A DNA stretch of 64,000 nt from Myxococcota bacterium (GTDB lineage: Bacteria; Myxococcota_A; UBA9160; UBA4427), in NCBI GenBank assembly GCA_041389495.1, contig JAWKRT010000003.1:248001-312000 (forward strand), read 5' to 3'. Position numbers and translations under genes: made by a program. Below, one piece after another: positions 9,316-29,552 of this stretch. The notes under the pieces are model-generated. The model was not told the origin of the DNA and searched no databases. It saw nothing but the letters and a program-made list of their open reading frames with translations. Within the stretch, counting starts at the first letter, position 1. Each line of letters opens with the position of its first letter.

Positions 9316-9391
9316 AGGCGCGTAGCACAATTGGTAGTGCACCGGTCTCCAAAACCGGGGGTTGGGGGTTCGAGTCCCTCCGCGCCTGCCA
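9316..9391 (+). tRNA. tRNA-Trp (anticodon CCA)
   Basis: Acceptor AGGCGCG (9316-9322) pairs with CGCGCCT (9381-9387), discriminator G, encoded CCA, anticodon loop CTCCAAA (CCA). It sits between tuf and secE, the classical position; the rpmG gene often found beside it is absent. Confidence 0.97.
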
Positions 9392-9452
9392 ATCGGCGCC
9401 GCGCGGAAGGGCGCGCGGGCGTCGGGCGAGACGACGGCTCGAGGGGCGGACG

Positions 9453-9674
9453 ATGGCGGAGTCGGGTTCGGGGTCGGGGCCGGGACGCTGGGTGCACGAC
9501 GCTCGGGAGTACCTGAACGACGTGCAGGCCGAGGCCAAGAAGATCACGTGGCCCGCGCAGAAGGAGGCCATCGCCGGCGCCGTCGGCGTCGTCGTGATCT
9601 CGGCGGCCTTCGCGGCGTTCCTCGCGATCGTGGATCTCGGGCTCGGCTTCCTGCTGCGGCTCGTGCTCGGCTAG
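9453..9674 (+). CDS. secE: preprotein translocase subunit SecE
   Basis: A 73-residue short-form SecE, the essential clamp of the SecYEG channel. The amphipathic helix (REYLNDVQAEAKKITWP, about residues 18-34) precedes the conserved WP and a single transmembrane helix (AIAGAVGVVVISAAFAAFLA). It lies between tRNA-Trp and nusG as in most bacteria. Confidence 0.95.
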   Translation: MAESGSGSGPGRWVHDAREYLNDVQAEAKKITWPAQKEAIAGAVGVVVISAAFAAFLAIVDLGLGFLLRLVLG

Positions 9675-9735
9675 CGCGCGCCGCGCGGAGCGGACGGCGC
9701 GCGGAAGAACGGGACGAACGGAACGGGTGGAATCG

Positions 9736-10332
9736 ATGAGCGACGAGCGCCAGAGCCTGACGGGCATCCCCGGTGTGCGACCCGGCCCTCCGCCTCCGCC
9801 GAAGGAGAAGCGCTGGTACATCGTGCACACGTACTCCGGGCAGGAGAAGCGCGCGAAGCAGAGCCTGCTCGAGCGCGCGAAGTCGTTCGGGCGCGAGGAG
9901 TACTTCGACGAGATCCTGATTCCGGAGGAGAACGTCGTCGAGATGGTGAAGGGGCAGAAGCGCACCTCGAAGCGCAAGTTCTTCCCCGGCTACATCCTGG
10001 TTCGGATGGATCTGAACGAGGAGACGTGGCACATCGTCAAGGGCACGCCGAAGATCACCGGCTTCGTCGGAGGCGGGGCGATGCCCGCGCCGATCGAGGA
10101 CGAGGAAGTCGCGCGGATGACGCAGCGCATGAAGGAAGGCGCTGCGAAGCCGAAGCCCAAGATCCACTTCGAGGAGAACGAGAGCGTCCGAGTGATCAGC
10201 GGTCCGTTCGCGAACTTCTCCGGCTTCGTCGACGAGGTCATGGAAGACAAGGAGAAGCTGCGCGTGATGGTGCAGGTCTTCGGTCGCGCGACGCCGGTCG
10301 TCCTCGACTACACGCACGTCGAGAAGGCGTAG
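9736..10332 (+). CDS. nusG: transcription termination/antitermination factor NusG
   Basis: The 198-residue protein has the NGN domain (KRWYIVHTYSGQEKRAKQSL, then FPGYILVRMDL) that binds the RNA polymerase clamp, and a C-terminal KOW domain (ENESVRVISGPFANFSGFVD) that contacts Rho or ribosomal protein S10. A proline-rich N-terminal tail of about 25 residues precedes the NGN domain. ATG 9736 is chosen; a GTG at 9727 would add three residues. Confidence 0.96.
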   Translation: MSDERQSLTGIPGVRPGPPPPPKEKRWYIVHTYSGQEKRAKQSLLERAKSFGREEYFDEILIPEENVVEMVKGQKRTSKRKFFPGYILVRMDLNEETWHIVKGTPKITGFVGGGAMPAPIEDEEVARMTQRMKEGAAKPKPKIHFEENESVRVISGPFANFSGFVDEVMEDKEKLRVMVQVFGRATPVVLDYTHVEKA

Positions 10333-10359
10333 GCGTCCCAGGAGCACCAGGAGCAGCAG

Positions 10360-10785
10360 GTGGCGAAGAAGGTCAAGACGATCATCAAGCTGCAGTGCCC
10401 GGCCGGCGCGGCGAATCCGTCGCCTCCGGTGGGCCCCGCGCTTGGCCAGCACGGCGTCAACATCATGGAGTTCTGCAAGGCGTTCAACGCGCGTACGCAG
10501 GACCAGCAGGGGCTCATCATCCCCGCGCACATCACGGTGTACGTCGACAGCAGCTTCACGTTCGAGCTCAAGTCGCCGCCGGCGGCCGTGCTGCTCAAGC
10601 GTGCGGCGAAGATCCAGAAGGGCTCGGGCGAGCCCAACCGGAACAAGGTCGGTCGCGTGACGCGCGCGCAGCTCGAGGAGATCGCCGAGATCAAGAAGGC
10701 GGACCTCAACGCGCGCGACACGGAGATGGCCGTCCGGATCATCGCGGGAACGGCGCGCTCGATGGGCCTCGAGGTGGCGGACTAG
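10360..10785 (+). CDS. rplK: 50S ribosomal protein L11
   Basis: The 141-residue L11 shows the typical start KTIIKLQCPAGAANPSPPVG and PALGQHGVNIMEFCKAFN, and the C-terminal rRNA-binding domain. It forms the GTPase-associated stalk base with 23S rRNA. GTG start, preceded by a GGAGCAGCAGG purine stretch. Confidence 0.97.
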   Translation: MAKKVKTIIKLQCPAGAANPSPPVGPALGQHGVNIMEFCKAFNARTQDQQGLIIPAHITVYVDSSFTFELKSPPAAVLLKRAAKIQKGSGEPNRNKVGRVTRAQLEEIAEIKKADLNARDTEMAVRIIAGTARSMGLEVAD

Positions 10786-10787
10786 TC

Positions 10788-11492
10788 ATGGCATTGAGCA
10801 AGCGATTCAAGGAAGCCTCGGGCCGCGTCGACCGCGCGCGCCTCTACGCACTGGGCGAGGCCGTCGCGCTCCTCAAGGAGCTGCCGGGGGCGAAGTTCGA
10901 CGAGAGCGTCGACCTCGCCGTGCGGCTCGGCGTCGACCCGAAGCACGCCGACCAGATGGTGCGCGGCGCGATCGTGCTTCCGCACGGCATCGGTCGCGAC
11001 GTCCGGATCCTCGTGTTCGCGAAGGGCGACAAGGAGAAGGAGGCGCGCGAAGCGGGCGCCGACCACGTCGGCGGCGACGAGCTCGCCAAGAAGATCACCG
11101 ACGAGGGCTGGCTCGAGTTCGACCGCGTGATCGCGACGCCCGACATGATGGGCGTCGTCGGCCGCCTCGGTCGCGTGCTCGGGCCCCGCGGCCTGATGCC
11201 GAACCCGAAGCTCGGAACGGTGACGCCGGACGTCGGGCGCGCGGTGGCGGAGCAGAAGTCGGGCAAGGTCGAGTACCGCGTCGACAAGGCGGGCATCGTG
11301 CACTGCTCGATCGGCAAGCGCTCGTTCGACGCGACGAAGCTCGTCGACAACGCCGGCGCGCTGCTCGACGCGATCGAGAAGGCGAAGCCCGCCGCCGCCA
11401 AGGGCACGTACATGAAGTCGATCGCGATCTCGACGACGATGGGCCCCGGCCTGCGCGTCGAGCCGAGCTCGGCACTGGTCGCGAAGGCCTGA
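10788..11492 (+). CDS. rplA: 50S ribosomal protein L1
   Basis: The 234-residue L1 of the mobile ribosomal stalk carries the conserved RVLGPRGLMPNPKLGTVTPD motif and the SIAISTTMGPGLRVE C-terminal segment. It starts two bases after rplK, so translation is probably coupled. In other bacteria L1 represses this operon by binding its mRNA; no binding site was identified here. Confidence 0.97.
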   Translation: MALSKRFKEASGRVDRARLYALGEAVALLKELPGAKFDESVDLAVRLGVDPKHADQMVRGAIVLPHGIGRDVRILVFAKGDKEKEAREAGADHVGGDELAKKITDEGWLEFDRVIATPDMMGVVGRLGRVLGPRGLMPNPKLGTVTPDVGRAVAEQKSGKVEYRVDKAGIVHCSIGKRSFDATKLVDNAGALLDAIEKAKPAAAKGTYMKSIAISTTMGPGLRVEPSSALVAKA

Positions 11493-11523
11493 GCGTCGGA
11501 CGGCGCACGGAGAGGATGGAGTC

Positions 11524-12057
11524 GTGCTGACACGCGCGCAGAAGGAAGAACAGGTCGCCGTCATGCGGGACAAGATCGGTCGCGCCACGAGCATCATCGT
11601 GGCCGACTACCGCGGGCTGACGGTGGGACAGGTGGACAAGCTGCGCGGCCAGCTGCGCGCGCACGGCGGCGACGCCTACGAGTACCAGGTGGTGAAGAAC
11701 TCGGTGCTGCGACTCGCGTGCGCGGGGGCGGCGGCCGAGGCGCTGAACGACCACTTCGCGGGGCCGACGGCCGTCGCGATCTCGTACGGCGACCCGGTCG
11801 GCCTGGCCAAGGTGCTCGTCGACTACGCCAAGGAGAACGAGATCTTCGCCCTGAAGGGCGGGTTCCTCGACGGCAAGGCGATCGACACCGGCGAGATCCA
11901 GACGCTCGCGACGCTGCCGAGCCTCGACCAGCTGCGCGGACAGCTCGTCGGCCTGCTGCAGGCGCCGGCGAGCAAGCTCGCGCGGCTGCTCAACGAGCCG
12001 GCCGCCCAGCTCGCGCGCCTCGTCGCCGCGCGCAAGGACGCGCTCGGCGAAGGCTAG
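11524..12057 (+). CDS. rplJ: 50S ribosomal protein L10
   Basis: The 177-residue protein anchors the L7/L12 stalk. The N-terminal domain is typical (VADYRGLTVGQVDKLRGQLR, VVKNSVLRLA), and the C-terminal helix that binds L12 dimers follows (SLDQLRGQLVGLLQAPASKL). GTG start 31 bp after rplA, with GGAGAGGATGGA upstream. Confidence 0.96.
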   Translation: MLTRAQKEEQVAVMRDKIGRATSIIVADYRGLTVGQVDKLRGQLRAHGGDAYEYQVVKNSVLRLACAGAAAEALNDHFAGPTAVAISYGDPVGLAKVLVDYAKENEIFALKGGFLDGKAIDTGEIQTLATLPSLDQLRGQLVGLLQAPASKLARLLNEPAAQLARLVAARKDALGEG

Positions 12058-12196
12058 GCGCGAGACGAATCTCCGGTCGCCCCGTGAGGGTCGCGCGGCA
12101 CCGGCACCGTCGGTCGGAAGACCGGCACGAGAATCCCAAGGCGGGAGGAGACTCGCTCTCCGCCGACCGCCGGAACACAGGAAGGTTGAGGAACCC

Positions 12197-12577
12197 ATGG
12201 CCGATTTGAACGCGATCGTCGATCAGCTCTCGCAGCTCACCGTGATGGAGGCGGCCGAGCTCGCGAAGCTCCTGGAAGAGAAGTGGGGCGTGTCGGCGGC
12301 GGCCCCGGTGGCGATCGCCGCGGGTCCGGCGGCCGGCGGTGCCGATGCCGCGGCGGCCGAGGTGAAGGACGAGTTCGACGTGATCCTCGTCGGCTTCGGC
12401 GACAAGAAGATCCAGGTCATCAAGGAGGTCCGCGGTGTGACGGGCCTCGGCCTGAAGGAAGCCAAGGACCTCGTCGAGGGCGTGCCGAAGCCGCTCAAGG
12501 AGGGCGTCAGCAAGGATGAGGCCGAGCAGATCAAGGCCAAGATCGAAGAGGCCGGCGGCCAGGTCGACATCAAGTAG
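12197..12577 (+). CDS. rplL: 50S ribosomal protein L7/L12
   Basis: The 126-residue stalk protein has an N-terminal dimerisation helix (LTVMEAAELAKLLEEKWGV), an alanine-rich hinge (about 38-55) and the factor-binding C-terminal domain (KIQVIKEVRGVTGLGLKEAK). It is separated from rplJ by 139 bp, longer than other gaps in the operon. Confidence 0.97.
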   Translation: MADLNAIVDQLSQLTVMEAAELAKLLEEKWGVSAAAPVAIAAGPAAGGADAAAAEVKDEFDVILVGFGDKKIQVIKEVRGVTGLGLKEAKDLVEGVPKPLKEGVSKDEAEQIKAKIEEAGGQVDIK

Positions 12578-12605
12578 GCGCGTCGGCTTCGCGCGCGATC
12601 GCGTC

Positions 12606-12850
12606 CGCTCGCCCGGTGCCGGGCGACGCGGGCGTGTCGCCGTTGGAGCCGGGAGCGGCGCACGGGTCGGCGGTGGTTCCGCCGCCCGGGCCACCGCCTC
12701 CCGGCCGCGCGACGCGGAGGCCGGCGACGCCGGTGGCCGCGTTCGCGTGCTCCGGTCTCCCGCGGCGCCCGTGGCCGCACCGCCGACCGATTCGGTCGGC
12801 AGCCCGGCGCGACTCGACGAGTCGCGCCCAGCCTCCGGCGCGTGCCGGAG
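12606..12850 (+). promoter_or_regulatory. rplL-rpoB intergenic region with a series of hairpins
   Basis: This spacer has no gene but four strong inverted repeats: TCGCCCGG/CCGGGCGA (about 12609-12626), a 9-bp palindrome GCCGACCGA/TCGGTCGGC (12782-12800), an 11-bp palindrome GGCGCGACTCG/CGAGTCGCGCC (12806-12828) and CTCCGGC/GCCGGAG with loop GCGT (12833-12850). None has a U tract. In E. coli the same interval holds an attenuator and an RNase III site that lower rpoBC relative to rplL, so a similar role is plausible. Confidence 0.45.
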
Positions 12851-12880
12851 TCGTCCATCCAAGAGGGGGCAAGCGAACCC

Positions 12881-17065
<4,185 letters not shown>

Positions 17066-17090
17066 CCAACGCTAGTCGGGAGGGTATTCC

Positions 17091-21269
<4,179 letters not shown>

Positions 21270-21293
21270 CCGCAGGCGGGCGGGCCCGTCCGG

Positions 21294-21340
21294 CTCCCGG
21301 GCGGCGGGCGGGGCACACCCGCCCGCCCCGCCGCCCGGAG
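21294..21340 (+). terminator. GC-rich hairpin after rpoC
   Basis: A perfect 10-bp core stem (GGCGGGCGGG at 21303-21312 with CCCGCCCGCC at 21318-21327, loop GCACA) sits within a longer imperfect inverted repeat, directly downstream of rpoC. There is no T tract, so it may be a Rho-assisted stop or a processing structure. Confidence 0.4.
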
Positions 21341-21377
21341 CCCGCCGACCGGAGCGGGACGGCCGCTCCGCGGCGCG

Positions 21378-21405
21378 TTGACAGGGCATCTATCCCCGCT
21401 AACCT
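21378..21405 (+). promoter_or_regulatory. str-operon promoter
   Basis: A perfect TTGACA -35 box (21378-21383) and TAACCT (21400-21405) are separated by 16 bp. The predicted start near 21412 gives a leader of about 330 nt before rpsL. Confidence 0.7.
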
Positions 21406-21741
21406 GCGGCGGTTTTCGACTTCCAGGGTCGTGGTACCTCCGCGGTCCGTTCCCTGCTCGAGCCATGAGGCAGCCCGAGGCGCACGCCTCCGGTCTCATC
21501 GGCGGCAGGAAGCGGGCGCGGGGGACTCGCATCTCTGGAGACGGCCGCGCCGGCGTCCGCGAGCCCCGATCGGGGGCGGAACGGCGTCCGCGGCAGCGGC
21601 TGGGTCCCGCCAACGCTCGCGAGCCCGCCCCGCGCCCGACGCGCGGCGCGCTCGCATCCGACGCGGGGTCCCGAACTAACAACGCGTGGACGTGCGTGCG
21701 CTCGTGCGCGCCGCTCGCGCAGCCTGGAGAGCCTTCGAAGG
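21406..21741 (+). other. long untranslated leader of rpsL
   Basis: About 330 nt lie between the predicted transcription start and the rpsL ATG. The region is GC-rich with several short inverted repeats, but I recognise no riboswitch, no known r-protein leader and no convincing leader peptide. It ends in TGGAGAG and AAGG before the ATG. Regulation by a ribosomal protein of the operon (S7 in E. coli) is possible but not shown. Confidence 0.4.
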
Positions 21742-22113
21742 ATGCCGACGACCCAACAGCTCGTTCGCCGCGCGCGCAAGCCGGAGCCGAACCGCTCGAA
21801 GGCGCCCGACCTCGCGGCGTGTCCGCAGCGGCGCGGCGTGTGCCTGCGCGTCTTCACGATGACGCCGAAGAAGCCGAACTCCGCGCTGCGCAAGGTCGCG
21901 CGCGTGCGGCTCACGAACGGGCGCGAGGTGAACGCGTACATCCCGGGCGAGGGCCACTCGCTGCAGGAGCACTCCGTCGTGCTCGTGCGCGGCGGCCGCG
22001 TCAAGGATCTGCCCGGCGTCCGCTACCACATCGTCCGCGGCACGCTCGACTCGACGGGAGTCGACGGGCGCAACCGCGGCCGCTCGAAGTACGGCGCGAA
22101 GCGCAAGAAGTAA
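21742..22113 (+). CDS. rpsL: 30S ribosomal protein S12
   Basis: The 123-residue S12 of the decoding centre. The TPKKPNSALRK loop has the lysines at the positions mutated in streptomycin resistance, and GGRVKDLPGVRYH has the aspartate that RimO methylthiolates in other bacteria; both are wild-type. First gene after the str promoter. Confidence 0.98.
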   Translation: MPTTQQLVRRARKPEPNRSKAPDLAACPQRRGVCLRVFTMTPKKPNSALRKVARVRLTNGREVNAYIPGEGHSLQEHSVVLVRGGRVKDLPGVRYHIVRGTLDSTGVDGRNRGRSKYGAKRKK

Positions 22114-22182
22114 TCCGATCCGAAGGGCCGCGCCGGCGTGCGACGCCGCCGCGGCCCTTCGCGTCCCGCACGAGGAAAGTCC

Positions 22183-22653
22183 ATGCCGCGACGCCGCGAC
22201 GTCCCGAAGCGCCCCGCCACGCCGGACCCGAAGCACGGGGACCGCACCGTCGGTCGCTTCATCAACGTGCTCATGCGCGATGGCAAGAAGAGCACGGCGC
22301 AGAGCATCGTCTACGACGCCTTCGAAGAGATCGAGAGCAAGATGCGCAGCGATCCGTTGGCGATGTTCCGCCGCGCCCTCGAGAACGTGCGCCCGCGCAT
22401 CGAGGTGAAGTCGCGGCGCGTGGGCGGTGCGACGTACCAGGTGCCGATCGAGGTCGCACCGGAGCGCGCGACGTCGCTCGCGATGCGCTGGCTCAAGGAG
22501 GCCTCGAGCAAGCGCCCCGGGCGGAGCATGTCCGAGAAGCTCGCCAACGAGATCATCGATGCCGCGAACGAGCGCGGCGAGAGCGTGAAGAAGCGCGAGG
22601 ACACGCATCGGATGGCGGACGCCAACAAGGCGTTCTCGCACTTCCGCTGGTAG
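22183..22653 (+). CDS. rpsG: 30S ribosomal protein S7
   Basis: The ATG at 22183, preceded by GAGGAAAG, gives 156 residues, exactly the usual length; upstream starts in the same frame add only an arginine-rich tail. KHGDRTVGRFINVLMRDGKK and RRVGGATYQVPIEV are family signatures. It organises the 30S head at the tRNA exit site. Confidence 0.98.
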   Translation: MPRRRDVPKRPATPDPKHGDRTVGRFINVLMRDGKKSTAQSIVYDAFEEIESKMRSDPLAMFRRALENVRPRIEVKSRRVGGATYQVPIEVAPERATSLAMRWLKEASSKRPGRSMSEKLANEIIDAANERGESVKKREDTHRMADANKAFSHFRW

Positions 22654-22751
22654 CCGGTCCGCGGTCGCGCGCGGCGGGGCAGGGTGCTCCGCCGCGGATC
22701 CTTCCCGGGTCTCCGGACCCGACCCCTCCGAAGAATTCGACGAGCCCGACG

Positions 22752-24821
<2,070 letters not shown>

Positions 24822-24863
24822 ACGTTCCACCCCCGGTCCGCGAAGGGCGGGAGAAGAGAGAGA

Positions 24864-26060
<1,197 letters not shown>

Positions 26061-26093
26061 TCCGGCCGAGCAGGCCGGGAACGGAGTCACAAC

Positions 26094-26411
<318 letters not shown>

Positions 26412-26413
26412 TC

Positions 26414-27082
26414 ATGGCAACCGTGGACGTGAAGACGCTCGACCTCGCGAAGGGCGGCGCGGGAAAGGCGGGCTCGCTCGAGCTCGATCCGGCCGTGTTC
26501 GAGGTCGAGGTGCGGCCCGATCTGTTCCACGCGGAGGTGCGGCGGCAGCTCGCCGGGCGCCGCGCGGGCACGCACAGCACCAAGAACCGCGCGTTCGTGT
26601 CGGGCGGCGGCGTCAAGCCGTGGCGCCAGAAGGGCACGGGACGCGCGCGCCAGGGCTCGATCCGCGCCCCGCAGTGGGCGGGAGGCGGCATCGTCTTCGG
26701 TCCGGTGCCGCGCGGCTATGCGCACAAGCTCCCGAAGAAGGTCCGGGCCGCCGCGCTGCGGAGCGCGCTGTCGCTCAAGCAGTCCGAGGGAAACCTGACC
26801 GTCGTCGAGGCGCTCGCGCTCGACGAGTACAAGACGAAGAAGGTGGCGGCCGCGCTCGAGTCGCTCGGGCTCGCCGGCAAGAGCGTGCTCGTCGTGATCG
26901 ACGAGGAGAGCGCGACGTTCGAGACGTCCGCGCGCAACCTGCCGAACGTCTCCGTCATCCGCGCCGAGGGCGTGAACGTCTACGACGTGCTCCGCCACGA
27001 GGCGCTCGTCGCGACGCGCGCGTCGATCGAGAAGCTCGCGGCGCGGCTCGCCGCGGCGCCGCGGCGGGGGAACGCGTCGTGA
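26414..27082 (+). CDS. rplD: 50S ribosomal protein L4
   Basis: The 222-residue L4 contains the exit-tunnel loop (THSTKNRAFVSGGGVKPWRQ, KGTGRARQGSIRAPQWAGGG) and the globular domain. Its ATG is two bases after rpsJ. The C-terminal tail is longer and more basic than usual (RLAAAPRRGNAS). In E. coli L4 represses the S10 operon; no such leader was seen here. Confidence 0.97.
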   Translation: MATVDVKTLDLAKGGAGKAGSLELDPAVFEVEVRPDLFHAEVRRQLAGRRAGTHSTKNRAFVSGGGVKPWRQKGTGRARQGSIRAPQWAGGGIVFGPVPRGYAHKLPKKVRAAALRSALSLKQSEGNLTVVEALALDEYKTKKVAAALESLGLAGKSVLVVIDEESATFETSARNLPNVSVIRAEGVNVYDVLRHEALVATRASIEKLAARLAAAPRRGNAS

Positions 27083-27366
27083 ACGCCCACCAGATCATCC
27101 GCCGTCCGATCGTGACGGAGAAGAGCAGCCTCGGTCGCGAGGTCGAGAACGTCGTGACGTTCGCGGTCGATCCGCGCGCCAACAAGCACGAGATCGCGCG
27201 CGCCGTCGAGGAGCTCTTCGACGTGAAGGTCGTCGGCGTGCACACGATGCGGCAGCCGCGCAAGACGCGACGGCTGGGCAGGTACGTCGGCTTCAAGCCG
27301 GAGTGGAAGAAGGCGATCGTGAAGCTGGCCGAGGGCCAGTCGATCGAGTTCTTCGAGGGAGTGTGA
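27079..27366 (+). CDS. rplW: 50S ribosomal protein L23
   Basis: A 95-residue L23 (IIRRPIVTEKSSLGREVENV, FAVDPRANKHEIARAVEELF, then FKPEWKKAIVKL) located at the tunnel exit. The GTG start overlaps the rplD stop (GTGA), which suggests translational coupling. Confidence 0.96.
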   Translation: MNAHQIIRRPIVTEKSSLGREVENVVTFAVDPRANKHEIARAVEELFDVKVVGVHTMRQPRKTRRLGRYVGFKPEWKKAIVKLAEGQSIEFFEGV

Positions 27367-27373
27367 GCGAGCC

Positions 27374-28207
27374 ATGCCGGTGAAGGTCTACAAGCCCACC
27401 TCGGCGGGACGACGCGGAATGAGCGTCTCCACGTTCTCCGAGATCACGCGCTCGAAGCCCGAGCGTTCGCTCGTCGAGGGCGGCGTGCGGAAGTCCGGCG
27501 GGCGCAACGCCTACGGGCGCGTCACGAGCTGGCACCGCGGAGGCGGCCACAAGCGGCGCTTCCGCACGATCGACTTCAAGCGCGACAAGACGGGCGTGCC
27601 GGCCCGCGTCGCGGCGATCGAGTACGACCCGAACCGGTCGGCCCGCATCGCGCTGCTGCACTATGCGGACGGCGAGAAGCGCTACATCCTCGCACCGCTC
27701 GAGCTGCGCGTCGGCGACCGCGTCGAGGCGGGCCCGAACGCGGAGGTCGCACCGGGCAACGCCGCGCCGCTCTCGCGCATCCCGCTCGGCACGATCGTGC
27801 ACTGCATCGAGATGAAGCCCGGCAAGGGCGCCCAGCTCGTGCGCTCGGCCGGCACCGGCGCGCAGCTCATGGCGCGCGAGGGCGACTACGCGACGCTGCG
27901 TCTTCCGAGCGGCGAGATGCGGATGATCCGCTCGGTGTGCATGGCGACGATCGGCCAGGTCGGCAACCCGGAGCACGAGAACCAGAGCATCGGCAAGGCC
28001 GGTCGCTCGCGCTGGAAGGGCAAGCGCCCCAACGTCCGCGGCGTCGCGATGAACCCGGTCGACCATCCGATGGGCGGCGGCGAGGGCCGCACCTCCGGCG
28101 GCCGGCACCCGTGCACGCCGTGGGGCAAGCCCACGAAGGGCCACAAGACGCGCTCGAAGAAGGCGCGCTCGAACAAGTTCATCGTGAAGCGGCGAGGGAA
28201 GAAGTAA
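27374..28207 (+). CDS. rplB: 50S ribosomal protein L2
   Basis: The 277-residue L2 near the peptidyl-transferase centre. GRVTSWHRGGGHKRRFRTID and the C-terminal MNPVDHPMGGGEGRTSGGRH, with the conserved histidine, are complete. Confidence 0.98.
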   Translation: MPVKVYKPTSAGRRGMSVSTFSEITRSKPERSLVEGGVRKSGGRNAYGRVTSWHRGGGHKRRFRTIDFKRDKTGVPARVAAIEYDPNRSARIALLHYADGEKRYILAPLELRVGDRVEAGPNAEVAPGNAAPLSRIPLGTIVHCIEMKPGKGAQLVRSAGTGAQLMAREGDYATLRLPSGEMRMIRSVCMATIGQVGNPEHENQSIGKAGRSRWKGKRPNVRGVAMNPVDHPMGGGEGRTSGGRHPCTPWGKPTKGHKTRSKKARSNKFIVKRRGKK

Positions 28208-28482
28208 TGGCGCGCTCGCTCAAGAAGGGCCCGTTCATCGACGTGAGCCTCCAGAAGAAGGTGGACGCCGTCGTCGCCGGCGGGAGCAAGCAGGTCATCC
28301 GGACGTGGTCGCGGCGCTCGATGATCTCGCCCGAGTTCGTCGGCCTCACCTTCCACGTGCACAACGGCAAGCTCTTCGTCCCGGTCTTCGTGACGGAGAA
28401 CATGGTCGGCCACCGCCTCGGCGAGTTCTCGCCCACGCGGAAGTTCACGGGCCATGCCGGCGACAAGAAGGTGAAGCGCTGA
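28207..28482 (+). CDS. rpsS: 30S ribosomal protein S19
   Basis: A 91-residue S19 (RSLKKGPFIDVSLQKKV, TWSRRSMISPEFVGLTFHVH, GEFSPTRKFTGHAGDKK). Start and rplB stop overlap as TAATG. Confidence 0.97.
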   Translation: MARSLKKGPFIDVSLQKKVDAVVAGGSKQVIRTWSRRSMISPEFVGLTFHVHNGKLFVPVFVTENMVGHRLGEFSPTRKFTGHAGDKKVKR

Positions 28483-28483
28483 G

Positions 28484-28831
28484 ATGGACGTCTCCGCCCG
28501 ACTCAACGGCTACCGGATCAGCGCGCGCAAGGCGCGGCTCGTCGCGGACCAGATCCGCGGACGCGGCGTCGAGGACGCGCTGAACATCCTGGCCGTCTCG
28601 AACAAGAAGTTCTCCCAGCCGCTCGAGAAGCTCGTGCGCTCCGCGGTCGCCAACGCCGAGCAGCACAACGAGACGAAGAGCGCGGGAATCGACATCGACA
28701 ACCTCGTCGTCGCGAAGGTGACCGTCGACGAGGGTCCGAGCATGTGGCGCATCCGCCCGCGCGCGCAGGGGCGCGCGACCTGGGTCCAGAAGCGCAGCAG
28801 CAACGTCACGGTCGTGCTGTCCGAGCGCTGA
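28484..28831 (+). CDS. rplV: 50S ribosomal protein L22
   Basis: A 115-residue L22 with the tunnel hairpin near its C terminus (SMWRIRPRAQGRATWVQKRS) and the N-terminal RISARKARLVADQIRG. It starts one base after rpsS. Confidence 0.97.
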   Translation: MDVSARLNGYRISARKARLVADQIRGRGVEDALNILAVSNKKFSQPLEKLVRSAVANAEQHNETKSAGIDIDNLVVAKVTVDEGPSMWRIRPRAQGRATWVQKRSSNVTVVLSER

Positions 28832-28862
28832 GCCCGGCGCGCCAAGGCAACTGGAGAGATCA

Positions 28863-29546
28863 GTGGGACAGAAGGTCCATCCCTACGGCTTCCGACTCGG
28901 CACCCTCTACGGGTGGCAGTCGAACTGGTTCGCGGGAAAGAACTACGCGGAGCAGCTGCACGAGGATCTCGCGATCCGGAAGTTCATCAAGAAGAAGCTC
29001 TATCACGCCGGCATCTCGAAGGTCGTGATCGAGCGGACGGGCGACAAGGTCGTCGTGAACATCCACACCGCGCGGCCCGGCATCCTGATCGGGAAGCGCG
29101 GCGCCGAGGTGGAGACGCTGCGCAAGGAGCTCGGCTCGCTCACGCCGCGCGACGTCTTCATCAACATCAAGGAGATCCGCAAGGCGGAGCTCGACGCGCA
29201 GCTCGTCGCGGAGAACATCGCGCTCCAGCTCGAGCGCCGCGTGGCGTTCCGGCGCGCGATGAAGAAGTCGATGACGTCGACGATGAAGTTCGGCGCCAAG
29301 GGCATCCGCATCCAGTGCTCGGGCCGCCTCGGCGGCGCGGAGATGGGCCGGCGCGAGTGGTACCGCGACGGGCGCGTCCCGCTGCACACGCTGCGCGCCG
29401 ACATCGAGTACGGCCTCGCCGAGGCGAAGACGACGTACGGCGTGATCGGCGTGAAGTGCTGGATCTTCAAGGGCGACGTGAGCGACCGCGAGCTGCGCAA
29501 GGGGCCGCTGGCCTCGCGCGTCGACGGCGACGTGGCGGCGAGGTAG
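28863..29546 (+). CDS. rpsC: 30S ribosomal protein S3
   Basis: The 227-residue S3 has the N-terminal GQKVHPYGFRLG, a KH domain (RPGILIGKRGAEVETLRKEL) and the C-terminal GRLGGAEMGRREWYRDGRVP. GTG start after CTGGAGAG. Confidence 0.97.
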   Translation: MGQKVHPYGFRLGTLYGWQSNWFAGKNYAEQLHEDLAIRKFIKKKLYHAGISKVVIERTGDKVVVNIHTARPGILIGKRGAEVETLRKELGSLTPRDVFINIKEIRKAELDAQLVAENIALQLERRVAFRRAMKKSMTSTMKFGAKGIRIQCSGRLGGAEMGRREWYRDGRVPLHTLRADIEYGLAEAKTTYGVIGVKCWIFKGDVSDRELRKGPLASRVDGDVAAR

Positions 29547-29552
29547 CGAGCG

